The notes under the pieces are model-generated. The model ran no database searches and had not been told where the DNA came from. It saw only the letters and a program-made list of their open reading frames with translations. DNA of 64,000 bases from JAVBUP01 sp031555175 (GTDB lineage: Bacteria; Bacillota_I; Bacilli_A; Erysipelotrichales; Coprobacillaceae). The stretch is from NCBI GenBank assembly GCA_031555175.1, contig JAVBUP010000016.1, forward strand, positions 1 through 64,000, written 5' to 3'. Below, piece after piece: positions 1-13,098 of this stretch (its first letter is position 1; each line of letters opens with the position of its first letter). Position numbers and translations under genes: made by a program.

Positions 1-2507
<2,507 letters not shown>

Positions 2508-2744
2508 AAGAATCCTTAATTTTTGTGATTGATTAACTACTCTTTTTCTATAAATCTTAGATTTTTCTTTGACTATTTTTAGAAAGACCTTATTTCAGTC
2601 TATTTTAAAAATTTGTTTTTTTGATATCTTTTTTTTCATCATTTATTATCCAGTTTTCAATGATCTCGCTTGAGTTCTTCTTCTCTTAAAAAAGTTTCCC
2701 TCAAAACTAAACAGAACACTTTGCGTCAATTAACTTTTCTCCTT
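2508..2744 (-). other. 16S-23S internal transcribed spacer, no tRNA
   Basis: This 237-base AT-rich spacer shows no tRNA gene: there is no cloverleaf and no T-loop consensus on either strand. It holds one arm of the pre-16S processing stem (2703-2730). Near 2660 the minus strand carries a TTGAAAACTGGATAAT-like segment, typical of the 5' side of a pre-23S processing stem in Bacillota; its partner would lie 3' of 23S, outside the window. Confidence 0.8.
2703..2730 (-). repeat. 3' arm of pre-16S processing stem
   Basis: The 17 bases at 2703-2719 are exactly complementary to 4367-4383 in the rRNA leader. After a five-base bulge, 2725-2730 continues the pairing with 4361-4366. The two arms flank 16S and would fold into the long stem that RNase III-type processing needs to release pre-16S. 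Confidence 0.85.
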
Positions 2745-4275
<1,531 letters not shown>

Positions 4276-4360
4276 AGTTTGAATGTATTTCTACATTTAG
4301 CTCATTTCCTAATTCCCTCTTCTTTTTTTTCAGCTTCGAGGTCGCTGATTTGTTATTGTT

Positions 4361-4383
4361 ATTGACGTGTTCTGTTTAGTTTT
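4361..4383 (-). repeat. 5' arm of pre-16S processing stem
   Basis: This segment of the rRNA leader pairs with 2703-2730 beyond the 3' end of 16S (17 perfect pairs, a bulge, then 6 more pairs). It sits about 90 bases upstream of the mature 16S 5' end. Confidence 0.85.
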
Positions 4384-4422
4384 CAAGGACCTTTTGCAAG
4401 CCGTTTTGCCGACTGCTTTGTA

Positions 4423-4451
4423 ATTATAGCAAATAATGTTTTTTAAGTCAA
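4423..4451 (-). promoter_or_regulatory. rRNA operon promoter
   Basis: On the minus strand a -35 box TTGACT (4446-4451) is followed after 17 bases by a perfect -10 box TATAAT (4423-4428). Transcription would begin near 4416, giving a leader of about 140 bases before mature 16S. It is a single vegetative promoter back to back with rarA; I see no second copy in the 4276-4565 gap. Confidence 0.85.
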
Positions 4452-4565
4452 CACGAATAATAAATATTTTTACAAAAAACTACAATCTTTTAAAATAAGA
4501 ATCGTAAGTAAAAAGGAAGCAAATTAAATACTCATTTATGATATAATTATCAATGAGGTGATTAT

Positions 4566-5834
4566 ATGGTTAAGCCATTAGCTGTAGCATTAAGACCAAC
4601 AACTTTAAAAAATGTTCTTGGGCAAAAGCACTTACTAAATAGTAATGGAGTCATTAATAGAATAGTAGAAAAAAAGCACCCTATTTCAATTATTTTTTTT
4701 GGTCCACCAGGTACTGGAAAAACAACTATTGCAACATGCATCGCAAATGATCTAGAAATAACATACAGAATGTTTAATGCAGCAACTGGAAATAAAAAGG
4801 AAATGGACGCTATAATAGAAGAAGCCAAATTATCTAATGGATTATTATTAATCGTCGATGAAGTCCATAGAATGAATAAGGATAAACAAGATCATCTTCT
4901 TCCACATATTGAATCTGGACTAATCACAATGATAGGTTGCACAACTGCTAATCCATATCATTCGATCAATCCCGCTATTCGTTCTAGGTGCCATTTATTA
5001 GAAGTAAAGGAATTATTAAAGGAAGATTTAAGAACAGGAATAGAAGAGGCAATTATTAGTGAACACGGTCTTAACAACCAATACGAAGTTACTGAAGAAG
5101 CAATTGATAAAATAATTGAGCTATGTGGTGGAGATATCCGATTTGCATATAACTGTCTGGAAATTTGCTCTATTACTACATCTAACAATATCATTAATCT
5201 AGATATTGTGGATAAATCCATCAATTCTGCGAATGTTAGATACGATCGTAGCGAAGATTTCTTTTACGATACACTTAGCGCATTTCAAAAATCCATTAGA
5301 GGAAGTGATGCAGACGCTGCTCTATATTATCTAGCGAAACTTGTAGCTGTTGGAGACTTAGAATCAATAGAGCGAAGACTTATTACTACTGCATATGAAG
5401 ATATCGGCTTAGCAAACCCCGCTGCCTGTGCTAGAGTTGTTCAAGCTATAGATGCTGCTAAAAGAATCGGCTTTCCCGAAGGCAGGATACCATTGGCAGT
5501 ATCAGTCATTGAATTAGCACTCTCTCCAAAATCGAAATCCGCAGATATAGGAATTGATTTGGCAATCGAAATAAACGAAAGTCAATCATATTCAGTGCCA
5601 GAATACTTAAGATTAACGCCTGTTGGATTATCTGATGATCAAAGATATAGTTATGATCGTCAAGATTTATGGGAATATATTCAGTACCTTCCAAACGGAT
5701 TAGAAAATACTCAGTTTTATATCCCATGGATGATTAGCAATTTTGAAAAACAACTGGCGGAACAACATAAACGAATTAGAGAGCACGGTCGAAGTTCTAA
5801 TATTATTAAGCTTAATAACACCAAACAAAGATAA
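4566..5834 (+). CDS. rarA: Replication-associated recombination protein RarA (MgsA), AAA ATPase
   Basis: A clamp-loader-like AAA+ ATPase that acts at stalled forks and single-strand gaps. The 422-residue length is normal for the family. Visible motifs are Walker A GPPGTGKT (residues 46-53), Walker B with DEVHR (98-102), a sensor-1-like IGCTTANP and an arginine-finger NPAIRSR, followed by the C-terminal tetramerisation region. The ATG is preceded by GAGGTG at a good distance. A TATAAT at 4542-4547 would give a very short leader, but without a convincing -35 box. It is the only large plus-strand gene in the window, divergent from rrn and convergent with the nucleoside transporter genes. Confidence 0.95.
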   Translation: MVKPLAVALRPTTLKNVLGQKHLLNSNGVINRIVEKKHPISIIFFGPPGTGKTTIATCIANDLEITYRMFNAATGNKKEMDAIIEEAKLSNGLLLIVDEVHRMNKDKQDHLLPHIESGLITMIGCTTANPYHSINPAIRSRCHLLEVKELLKEDLRTGIEEAIISEHGLNNQYEVTEEAIDKIIELCGGDIRFAYNCLEICSITTSNNIINLDIVDKSINSANVRYDRSEDFFYDTLSAFQKSIRGSDADAALYYLAKLVAVGDLESIERRLITTAYEDIGLANPAACARVVQAIDAAKRIGFPEGRIPLAVSVIELALSPKSKSADIGIDLAIEINESQSYSVPEYLRLTPVGLSDDQRYSYDRQDLWEYIQYLPNGLENTQFYIPWMISNFEKQLAEQHKRIREHGRSSNIIKLNNTKQR

Positions 5835-5860
5835 AAATCTTGCTATCGCAAGATTTTTAT
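5831..5860. terminator. Bidirectional terminator between rarA and the transporter operon
   Basis: A perfect inverted repeat of 13-base arms (ATAAAAATCTTGC and its complement) around the loop TATC. It ends in T-rich tracts on both strands and overlaps the stop codons of both convergent genes. Confidence 0.9.
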
Positions 5861-6810
5861 CTTTTACCCTTGTCATATGATTCGCCAGCAGCCCTTGGAC
5901 CAGCAGCATTTTTCGAAAACATAACTAATGCCAAGATCGTCACAACATACGGGAATGTTGATAATACCACTGGTGGAATAGCGCTAAACTCTGGCATTAT
6001 TGAAGAAATATTAGCAATTGTAGTTGCCATACCAAAGAATGCTGCAGATAATATTATACGACCAGGTTTCCATTGTCCAAATATTAATACTGCTAAAGCA
6101 AGGAATCCAATACCAGATACATACCCATTAAACTCCCTAGCATATGTAGCAATCATAACTGCTCCACCAAGTCCGGCGCAGAAACCAGACAGCATTACTC
6201 CAGCATATCTCATCTTAGTTACACTTACCCCCGCAGCATCAACTGCTTGAGGAAAATCTCCACATGCTCTAAATCTTAACCCAAACGGAGTTTTATAAAG
6301 AACAAACCATGAAACTAATACAATAGCAAGAATTAAAAACGTTGTCGGATACACATTCTTAAAGAACATTTGACCAATTATAGGAATATCCTTAAGAATA
6401 GCAATATCTTGAGTACCAACAGATGTTGGAATCAAAATTGTTCCAGAACCAGTAAAACTTCTAGCGATAAACAAACACAATGCTGAAGCCATCATATTGA
6501 TAGCAGTACCAGAAATAGTTTGATTAGCTCCTAAGGTAACACAAGCAAAAGCATGTAATAGTGAGAATATAGAAGTTATGATTCCAGCTAACAATATAGA
6601 TAACCAAATCCCAGGCATACCCATAGATGGGAATAATAATTTACCAAAATACGCACAAATAAATGTACCAACTACCATCAAACCTTCTAGACCAACATTA
6701 ACAATCCCACTTCTCTCGCTATACAATCCACCGAAAGCAGTTATCAGTAATGGAATCATATAATGAATGGCATAAGGAGTCATTTGAATTAAAGCATTTA
6801 TGATTGCCAT
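5857..6810 (-). CDS. Nucleoside ABC transporter permease, NupQ-like
   Basis: A membrane permease of the BPD_transp_2 (RbsC/NupQ) family, 317 residues, with about eight to ten hydrophobic segments and the family-type segment ERSGIVNVGLEGLM near residues 33-46. It should form the channel with the preceding permease, whose stop lies two bases upstream. Together with the ATPase and the lipoprotein at 7890-10613 it gives the order of B. subtilis nupNOPQ, a guanosine and nucleoside importer. The exact substrate is inferred from homology, and this family also includes general nucleoside and riboflavin-related importers. Confidence 0.88.
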   Translation of the reverse strand: MAIINALIQMTPYAIHYMIPLLITAFGGLYSERSGIVNVGLEGLMVVGTFICAYFGKLLFPSMGMPGIWLSILLAGIITSIFSLLHAFACVTLGANQTISGTAINMMASALCLFIARSFTGSGTILIPTSVGTQDIAILKDIPIIGQMFFKNVYPTTFLILAIVLVSWFVLYKTPFGLRFRACGDFPQAVDAAGVSVTKMRYAGVMLSGFCAGLGGAVMIATYAREFNGYVSGIGFLALAVLIFGQWKPGRIILSAAFFGMATTIANISSIMPEFSAIPPVVLSTFPYVVTILALVMFSKNAAGPRAAGESYDKGKR

Positions 6811-6811
6811 A

Positions 6812-7903
6812 CTATTTTACCTCCTTTGCACGCATCTTTTTCTCTATCCGCTCTTGTCTTGCAGTTTCGGCATTTTTCATCACTCTTTCAATTAGTCCAG
6901 AAGTAGCAGCGAAATAGATGATTACTGCAATAATTACTGAAGATAATTCTTGAGGAATTTGAGCCATAGCACTCATAAATCCCACACCAGCATATAAGAA
7001 CGCAAAGAATAATGCGGCGATAGCAACTCCAAATGGATTATTAGCACCAAGAAGAGCTATTGCAATTCCATCATATCCCTGAGAAGGTAGAGCGCCAGAT
7101 GAAATAGAAGTCGAATAACCAATATAATATGTAACACCAGCTAACCCTGCTAACGCTCCAGAAATCATCATAGATACAATAAAATCCCTACTAACTTTTA
7201 TACCAGCATACTTAGATGCATGTCTATTAAATCCAACAGCCTTAAGTTCAAATCCAAGTGTCGTTTTTTCAATTAAAAACCAAACTACAAACACTCCAAC
7301 AACAGCGAGCAGCAAACCGAAATTAACATATGTGCCACCAAATAACTTTGTCAAAGCATTTATTCTTAATGTATGTTCAGGTGCAACTGTCTTACTATCA
7401 GTCAAGAATACACCATGAAGGAATTCACTAGCTACTGCATATTTTACAACCCAATAAGCAATCCAGTTAGTCATGATTGTAATTACTACTTCATTTACAC
7501 TAAACTTAGATTTCAACACAGCAGGAACCAATGCCCACAGCGCACCAGCAAGCGTACCGCCAATTATCGCTAGAATTTGAGTCCCCCAAAAAGGAATATC
7601 TACATATAAAGCGATGATGACAGATACTAAACCGCCTATAAACATTTGACCAGGAACACCAATATTAAACAAACCAGTCCTAAATGCAAATGCAACAGCT
7701 AATCCAGTAAGAATTAGGGGCGTTCCAATAGCTAATATATTACCAATTTTACTAATATTCTTAGTCGCACCAATTATCAAATACTGATAAGCACTGATTG
7801 GGTTCTTTCCAATCAACAACATAATTACAGCGCCAAACACTAAACCAATAGCAACTGAAATAAGCCCAACTGTTAAACTACGAGGAATCTTAATTTTCTT
7901 CAT
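6812..7903 (-). CDS. Nucleoside ABC transporter permease, NupP-like
   Basis: The second BPD_transp_2 permease, 363 residues. It starts with one hydrophobic span after a basic N-terminus, has many further spans, and ends in a basic cytoplasmic tail (RQERIEKKMRAKEVK). Its first 14 bases overlap the 3' end of the ATPase gene, and its ribosome site (GGGAGG) lies inside that gene, so translation is probably coupled. It would pair with the NupQ-like permease in the membrane. The assignment rests on family features and on the four-gene order. Confidence 0.88.
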   Translation of the reverse strand: MKKIKIPRSLTVGLISVAIGLVFGAVIMLLIGKNPISAYQYLIIGATKNISKIGNILAIGTPLILTGLAVAFAFRTGLFNIGVPGQMFIGGLVSVIIALYVDIPFWGTQILAIIGGTLAGALWALVPAVLKSKFSVNEVVITIMTNWIAYWVVKYAVASEFLHGVFLTDSKTVAPEHTLRINALTKLFGGTYVNFGLLLAVVGVFVVWFLIEKTTLGFELKAVGFNRHASKYAGIKVSRDFIVSMMISGALAGLAGVTYYIGYSTSISSGALPSQGYDGIAIALLGANNPFGVAIAALFFAFLYAGVGFMSAMAQIPQELSSVIIAVIIYFAATSGLIERVMKNAETARQERIEKKMRAKEVK

Positions 7904-9422
7904 TATTATTTCCTCCCTTTACTCCTGCCATCATTAAACCAATAGATTTCTCATCAGTTTCATTGACATCTACAACATCTACTAATTCACCATGTGAGAT
8001 AACAGCAATTTCATCTGATAATCCAAAAATTTCTTCTAACTCTAGTGAAACCAACAATATTGCCTTACCTAGTGCTCTATGCTCAATCAATCTCTTATGT
8101 ATATACTCTATCGCACCTATATCTAATCCACGTGTAGGTTGAACAGCCAATAGCAATCCAGGGTTATTCTCAATTTCTCTACCAACTATAGCCTTTTGTT
8201 GATTACCACCAGACATAGTTCTAGCAAGCGAATCAATACCTTTACCAGATCTAACATCAAAATCATTAACTATTTTTTCAGCATTTTTTTCTATTGCATT
8301 GTAATTTAAAATACCATTACTAGAATATGGTTTTTTATAATAAGTTTGTAAAACCATGTTTTCTTTGAGTGTAAAATCAAGCACTAAACCATGCTTATGT
8401 CTATCTTCAGGAATATGCCCAAGACCAAGTTCATTTCTGTCTCTTATCGACATCTTAGTAATGTCGACACCATTAAATATTATTTGTCCAGACTCAATCT
8501 TACGTAAACCAGATATCGCTTCAACAAGTTCGGTTTGACCATTTCCATCAACACCAGCCAACCCAATTATTTGGTTCTCACATACTGTTAAGCTAAAGTT
8601 TTCAATTGCCTTACTACCACGGTTGCTTAACACAGTTAAATTCTTAATCTCCAGAACTGGTTTACCCGGTTTTGATTCTTCCTTGACTATGCTAAAATCC
8701 ACTTTGCGTCCGACCATCATCTCGGCCATTTCTTCAACAGAAGTATCATTAACATTCACCGTACCAATACATTTGCCTTTTCTTATAACAGTGCACCTGT
8801 CGGCAACAGCCTTGATTTCTTTAAGCTTATGAGTAATTAGAATAATTGACTTTCCTTCTTTTATTAATTTGCGCATTATTTCCATCAACTCATCAATCTC
8901 TTGTGGAGTAAGTACAGCTGTAGGCTCATCAAAGATTAAATAATCTGCATTTCTATAAAGCATTTTCAGTATTTCAACACGTTGTTGCATTCCAACAGAA
9001 ATATCTTCAATTTTTGCGTCAGGATCAACTGAAAGCCCATATTTACTAGATAGTTCAACTACTATCTCTCTCGCCTTTTTCATATCTACAGTGAAAAATT
9101 TCTTAGGTTCTTTTCCAAGTATAATATTTTCAGTTACTGTATAAGTAGGTACTAGTTTAAAATGTTGATGCACCATACCAATTTTCAAATCGTTTGCAAC
9201 ATTTGGATTTGCAATATTTACTTCTTTGCCATTTACTTTAATGACACCTTTCTCAGGTTTGTATAAGCCAAATAAAACACTCATTAAAGTTGATTTCCCA
9301 GCTCCGTTTTCCCCAAGAAGTGCATGAATTTCCCCATCTTCTAATTGTATAGTAATGTCATCATTAGCAACAATACCAGGAAACTCTTTTCTAATACCAA
9401 TCATCTCAATTACATAAGACAT
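7890..9422 (-). CDS. Nucleoside ABC transporter ATPase, NupO-like (two ABC domains)
   Basis: A 510-residue tandem ABC ATPase of the RbsA/NupO type that powers nucleoside uptake. Domain 1 has a canonical Walker A (GENGAGKST) and the signature ISVGMQQR. Domain 2 has the degenerate P-loop GVDGNGQTE and the signature MSGGNQQK, the usual asymmetric pattern of this family. I chose the inner ATG at 9422 (MSYVIEMIG) because an AGGGGAG site sits just upstream; a frame 11 codons longer exists. The gene follows a terminator that separates it from the lipoprotein gene. Confidence 0.9.
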   Translation of the reverse strand: MSYVIEMIGIRKEFPGIVANDDITIQLEDGEIHALLGENGAGKSTLMSVLFGLYKPEKGVIKVNGKEVNIANPNVANDLKIGMVHQHFKLVPTYTVTENIILGKEPKKFFTVDMKKAREIVVELSSKYGLSVDPDAKIEDISVGMQQRVEILKMLYRNADYLIFDEPTAVLTPQEIDELMEIMRKLIKEGKSIILITHKLKEIKAVADRCTVIRKGKCIGTVNVNDTSVEEMAEMMVGRKVDFSIVKEESKPGKPVLEIKNLTVLSNRGSKAIENFSLTVCENQIIGLAGVDGNGQTELVEAISGLRKIESGQIIFNGVDITKMSIRDRNELGLGHIPEDRHKHGLVLDFTLKENMVLQTYYKKPYSSNGILNYNAIEKNAEKIVNDFDVRSGKGIDSLARTMSGGNQQKAIVGREIENNPGLLLAVQPTRGLDIGAIEYIHKRLIEHRALGKAILLVSLELEEIFGLSDEIAVISHGELVDVVDVNETDEKSIGLMMAGVKGGNNNEEN

Positions 9423-9479
9423 TTCTTCACTCCCCTTATATGGTAGATTATACACAATTTTGTAAACAAAATAAAGAAA

Positions 9480-9499
9480 AAAAGAGGTTGCCCTCTTTT
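9480..9499 (-). terminator. Intra-operon terminator between the NupN-like and NupO-like genes
   Basis: A stem AAAAGAGG/CCTCTTTT with loop GCAA, followed on the minus strand by a run of seven Ts. It lies 23 bases after the lipoprotein stop and before the ATPase gene, so it probably lets only part of the transcripts continue, giving more binding protein than ATPase. Confidence 0.8.
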
Positions 9500-9521
9500 A
9501 ATCATTTATGTATTAAGTTAA

Positions 9522-10613
9522 TTACTTAATTAATCCTTCAGGTACAACTAAAGTTGAACCAACAAATGTTCCAGTTTCAATTTTGATATCACCAGATTTA
9601 ATTTTATTTAAAGTTTCATCAACTTTAGCAATGATATCATCACTTAAATTTGGATTTTTAGTTGGAATACCAACACCACCGTTATTTACATCATACATAA
9701 TTGTTTTAGCACCTTCAAACTTTTCATCTTGTACTAATTTGATTTGGTCAAAAGCAGCAGTATCAATATATTTAACAGCAGAAGTAATCATTACAGACTT
9801 ATCTTTGTTTTCTCCAGTAGCGATAAGCCCAGCATCATATTGGTCAGTATCTACACCAATCATGTAAACTTTTTCACCTTTAGTCGCTCTTTCTACAGCA
9901 GCGTTAATAGCACCAACACCAGTACCACCCGCAGCAGCGAAGATTGCTACTACACCTTCATCAAACATTTTGTCAGCTAATTGTTTACCTTTGTTTAAAT
10001 CAGCGAAATCATTAGCGTAAACAATGTGTTCAGCTTTCATAGTAATTTTAGTTCCAAATTCAGAATTAGCGTAAGCTACACCTTGTTGGAATCCCCAATT
10101 GAATTTTTGAACAGCAGGAATTTCTTGCCCTCCAATAAATCCAATTTCACCTTCTTCAACTTTTAAAGCAGCCGCAACACCAGCTAAGAATCCAGATTCA
10201 TGCTCAGCAAATAGAATTGCTACTGTGTTAGTTGCAGTGAACGCATCATTAAATCCTGGTTGGAAGTCAATACATACAAATTTAACATCAGGATGTTTTG
10301 CTTGTAACTCATCAACAGCCATAGCAAACTTATAACCTGGAGTAACGATTACAGTATGTCCTGAATCGATTAACGCCTCAATAGAAGTGATATAATCAGC
10401 ATCAGTAGTACCATTAGGTTTTAAATATTCTCTTGTTACCCCTAATTCTTCAACTGCTCTTGCGATACCTTCCCAAGTACCTTGGTTGAATGATTTATCG
10501 TCAATTCCACCTTCATCTGTAACCATACCTACTTTTAATTCAGCTTTGTCATCTTTTCCACATGCTGATAAAACGAAAGTAAAGGCTAATAAAGAAACTA
10601 ATAATTTTTTCAT
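9522..10613 (-). CDS. Nucleoside-binding lipoprotein, BMP family (NupN-like)
   Basis: A substrate-binding lipoprotein of the BMP/Med family, 363 residues. It has a basic N-terminus, a hydrophobic stretch and a lipobox LSAC, so it should be lipid-anchored on the outer face of the membrane. The BMP domain begins KVGMVTDEGGIDDKSFNQ and continues with segments such as GFIGGQEIPAVQKF and AAAGGTGVGAINAA. The start at 10613 is set by GGGAG nine bases upstream; the frame is open 12 codons further up. It heads the transporter operon, which imports nucleosides in characterised relatives. Confidence 0.92.
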   Translation of the reverse strand: MKKLLVSLLAFTFVLSACGKDDKAELKVGMVTDEGGIDDKSFNQGTWEGIARAVEELGVTREYLKPNGTTDADYITSIEALIDSGHTVIVTPGYKFAMAVDELQAKHPDVKFVCIDFQPGFNDAFTATNTVAILFAEHESGFLAGVAAALKVEEGEIGFIGGQEIPAVQKFNWGFQQGVAYANSEFGTKITMKAEHIVYANDFADLNKGKQLADKMFDEGVVAIFAAAGGTGVGAINAAVERATKGEKVYMIGVDTDQYDAGLIATGENKDKSVMITSAVKYIDTAAFDQIKLVQDEKFEGAKTIMYDVNNGGVGIPTKNPNLSDDIIAKVDETLNKIKSGDIKIETGTFVGSTLVVPEGLIK

Positions 10614-10653
10614 TAATTTTTTCTCCCTTTCTGAAATGATTAATTTCACTTAT

Positions 10654-10659
10654 ATTATA
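10654..10659 (-). promoter_or_regulatory. Possible -10 box for the BMP lipoprotein gene
   Basis: A TATAAT on the minus strand 41 bases before the chosen start codon. No convincing -35 box lies 16-18 bases upstream, so this is a weak call. The stretch 10614-10754 holds nothing else I can name. Confidence 0.4.
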
Positions 10660-10754
10660 CAAAACTTTTACCTAAAATGGTAGTGTTTTCACAAAAAAAC
10701 ATCATCATTCATTTTGTTATTTTTTTAACAAAGCAACTCTTTTAAAACATAGGA

Positions 10755-10778
10755 AAAGAGGAATTATTCTTCCTCTTT
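10755..10778 (-). terminator. Terminator after ftsK
   Basis: A nine-base stem AAAGAGGAA/TTCCTCTTT that overlaps the last codons and the stop of ftsK. The T tract on the minus strand is short. Confidence 0.65.
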
Positions 10779-13025
10779 ATATCCTCTTATTAGCACTTCT
10801 CTTGGTTTAGATCCAAGTTGTGGTCCAATTATTCCATTTGCTTCCAACTCATCAATTAATCTTGCGGCTCTGTTATAACCTAATCTAAATTGTCTTTGCA
10901 GTAGTGAAGCACTAGCCTTTTGCGCTTTTATGACAAATTCTCTAACATCTTCGTATATTTCGTCTTCACTGTCCTCACTAAGAGAACCAAAATTCTTAGA
11001 ATCTAGCGAAGCAAAATTCTCATCATATGTAGCTTCTTGTTGTCGTATAACAAATTTAACAATATCCTGAACTTCCTCATCAGATACAAACGAACCTTGA
11101 ATGCGCGTTGGGTTACTTGCTCCCATAGGCGAAAACAACATATCACCTTTTCCTAAAAGCTTTTCAGCTCCAGATTGATCTAAAATTGTTCTTGAATCAA
11201 TACTAGAAGATACGGCAAACGCAATCCTAGATGGAATATTGGCTTTTATTACTCCAGTAATTACATCAGTTGACGGCCTTTGTGTTGCTACTATTAAATG
11301 TATTCCTGCTGCACGCGCCATTTGTGATATACGCATAATACAATCCTCTACTTCTTTACTAGCTACTAGCATTAAATCAGCAACTTCATCCAAAATTACA
11401 ACAATGTAAGGTAATGTCTCTTTCTTTTCATCATCGCTTATTAGACTTTGATTGAAAATTGCCGCCATTTCGTTATACCCGCCAATATTTCTAGTATTTG
11501 CTAAAGCAAATAAATCATATCTTCTTTCCATCTCTGTAACTATCTTTCTTAAAGCAACTGCAGCCTTCTTTGGGTCAGTTACAACAGGGCAAATAAGATG
11601 TGGAACATCATTATAACCAGTTAACTCTACTTTCTTGGGGTCTACTAACAATAGTTTTACTTCATCTGGTTTTGCCCTCATCAAAATGCTAGTAATAACT
11701 CCATTAACGCAAATTGATTTTCCAGAACCAGTTGCTCCAGCTATTAGTAAATGAGGCATTCTATCTAACTCAGCAAAAATTGACTGTCCTGTAACATCTT
11801 TACCTAAAGGAACACAAAGTTTATTACTTTTCTTATTCTCAGGAAGATCTTTTAACACCTCTTTTAAAGTGACAAGAGTTGCTTCTTGACTTGGAATCTC
11901 TATACCGACTGCCATTTTGCCAGGAATTGGGGCCTCTATCCTAATATCTTTTGCCGCTAGTGCCATCTTAATATCATCCTGCAGTGATGTAATTTTGTTA
12001 ACTCTAGTCCCAATCTCCGGCTTCAACTCATATTTAATAACCGTTGGACCAATATATATATCACTTACAGTGACCTTTACCCCAAATTGTTCCAAAACAT
12101 TAGTCAATCTACTCGCATTATCTAAAGCATATTGATTTGTCGTAGAATTCTTACCCTTGCTTGGATTATCTTTTAACAATGACAAACTTGGCAAACGATA
12201 GTGTTTATTAACGCGTGCCTGACCATTGTCTCTTGAAAAATCTACTTCTAACTCTTTATCTACAATAATATCTTGTTTCAAGATTGGTTCAGCTATATTA
12301 GGAATATCAGTTTCTAAATCATTCATATTGAATAAGTTAGGCTGCTCTTGATTAATTGACTCCTCATCTTTTTCATCAAATGCCTTTTCAGAAAATAAAG
12401 AAAACCCTTTTTTCTTCTTATATGGAAAAATATCATTATTATTTTCATTATTATTTTTGCTCTTCACATGTTCATCTTTACGAAGAGTTTTCATGTTCTT
12501 GAAATAATTCTTAGCAATTTCTAAATAAGATTTTCCAATTAGAATTAGTGCTCCGGTAAATCCCAATAACACAACTAGCACCACCGTACCACCATGATCA
12601 AAAAGAATACTAAAAGCTGCATATAATAACGCGCCAATTATTCCTCCGCCAGGGATTGTTTTATGAACTTCCATAAAATAATTAATAACATCATTACCAA
12701 TAATACTTGTATCCTTTGGTATACTAGCATATGTTAATAGTGCTCCCAAAACTAAATATAACCCAATTGCCTTAGGGCCACCAAATTTCGGTAATTGCCT
12801 TTTTATGAATACATAAATACCAGCAATAATAATGATCCCATATGTAACTCCATAATAGTTACCAACTAAATATACAACTGTATTATTTAATATTTCACCA
12901 ACTATTCCCCACTCTAAAGCGCCAGCGAGACTTAAAAAAGAAATGGCTAAAGCAGAAATTCTTATTTGCAATTCTAAACTAAGTTTTTCCGCCTTCTTTG
13001 AAGCTCTTTTTTTACTTTTAGCCAT
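10764..13025 (-). CDS. ftsK: DNA translocase FtsK/SpoIIIE
   Basis: A membrane-anchored DNA pump that moves chromosomal DNA through the closing septum. The 753-residue protein has a basic N-terminus, about four membrane spans within residues 25-175, a charged linker, and the RecA-like motor with Walker A GATGSGKS near residue 430 and the Walker B stretch VVILDEVADLM. It ends in a winged-helix gamma domain (ASLLQRQFRLGYNRAARLID) that reads orientation sequences in relatives. I cannot tell a vegetative SftA/FtsK from a sporulation SpoIIIE by sequence alone; the membrane spans favour the FtsK/SpoIIIE type. It has its own terminator on each side. Confidence 0.93.
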   Translation of the reverse strand: MAKSKKRASKKAEKLSLELQIRISALAISFLSLAGALEWGIVGEILNNTVVYLVGNYYGVTYGIIIIAGIYVFIKRQLPKFGGPKAIGLYLVLGALLTYASIPKDTSIIGNDVINYFMEVHKTIPGGGIIGALLYAAFSILFDHGGTVVLVVLLGFTGALILIGKSYLEIAKNYFKNMKTLRKDEHVKSKNNNENNNDIFPYKKKKGFSLFSEKAFDEKDEESINQEQPNLFNMNDLETDIPNIAEPILKQDIIVDKELEVDFSRDNGQARVNKHYRLPSLSLLKDNPSKGKNSTTNQYALDNASRLTNVLEQFGVKVTVSDIYIGPTVIKYELKPEIGTRVNKITSLQDDIKMALAAKDIRIEAPIPGKMAVGIEIPSQEATLVTLKEVLKDLPENKKSNKLCVPLGKDVTGQSIFAELDRMPHLLIAGATGSGKSICVNGVITSILMRAKPDEVKLLLVDPKKVELTGYNDVPHLICPVVTDPKKAAVALRKIVTEMERRYDLFALANTRNIGGYNEMAAIFNQSLISDDEKKETLPYIVVILDEVADLMLVASKEVEDCIMRISQMARAAGIHLIVATQRPSTDVITGVIKANIPSRIAFAVSSSIDSRTILDQSGAEKLLGKGDMLFSPMGASNPTRIQGSFVSDEEVQDIVKFVIRQQEATYDENFASLDSKNFGSLSEDSEDEIYEDVREFVIKAQKASASLLQRQFRLGYNRAARLIDELEANGIIGPQLGSKPREVLIRGYKEEE

Positions 13026-13078
13026 ATAATCACCACCGTATTATATTATACCATATTTAAAAAACTAAGAAAACCAAA

Positions 13079-13098
13079 AAAGAGACATAGGTCTCTTT
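13079..13098 (-). terminator. Terminator after the RNase J gene
   Basis: An eight-base stem AAAGAGAC/GTCTCTTT with a four-base loop, ending in six Ts on the minus strand, directly after the stop codon at 13099. Confidence 0.85.

Noticed and set aside
2508..2744. A tRNA gene in the rRNA spacer
   Set aside because: No cloverleaf, T-loop or acceptor pairing is present on either strand.
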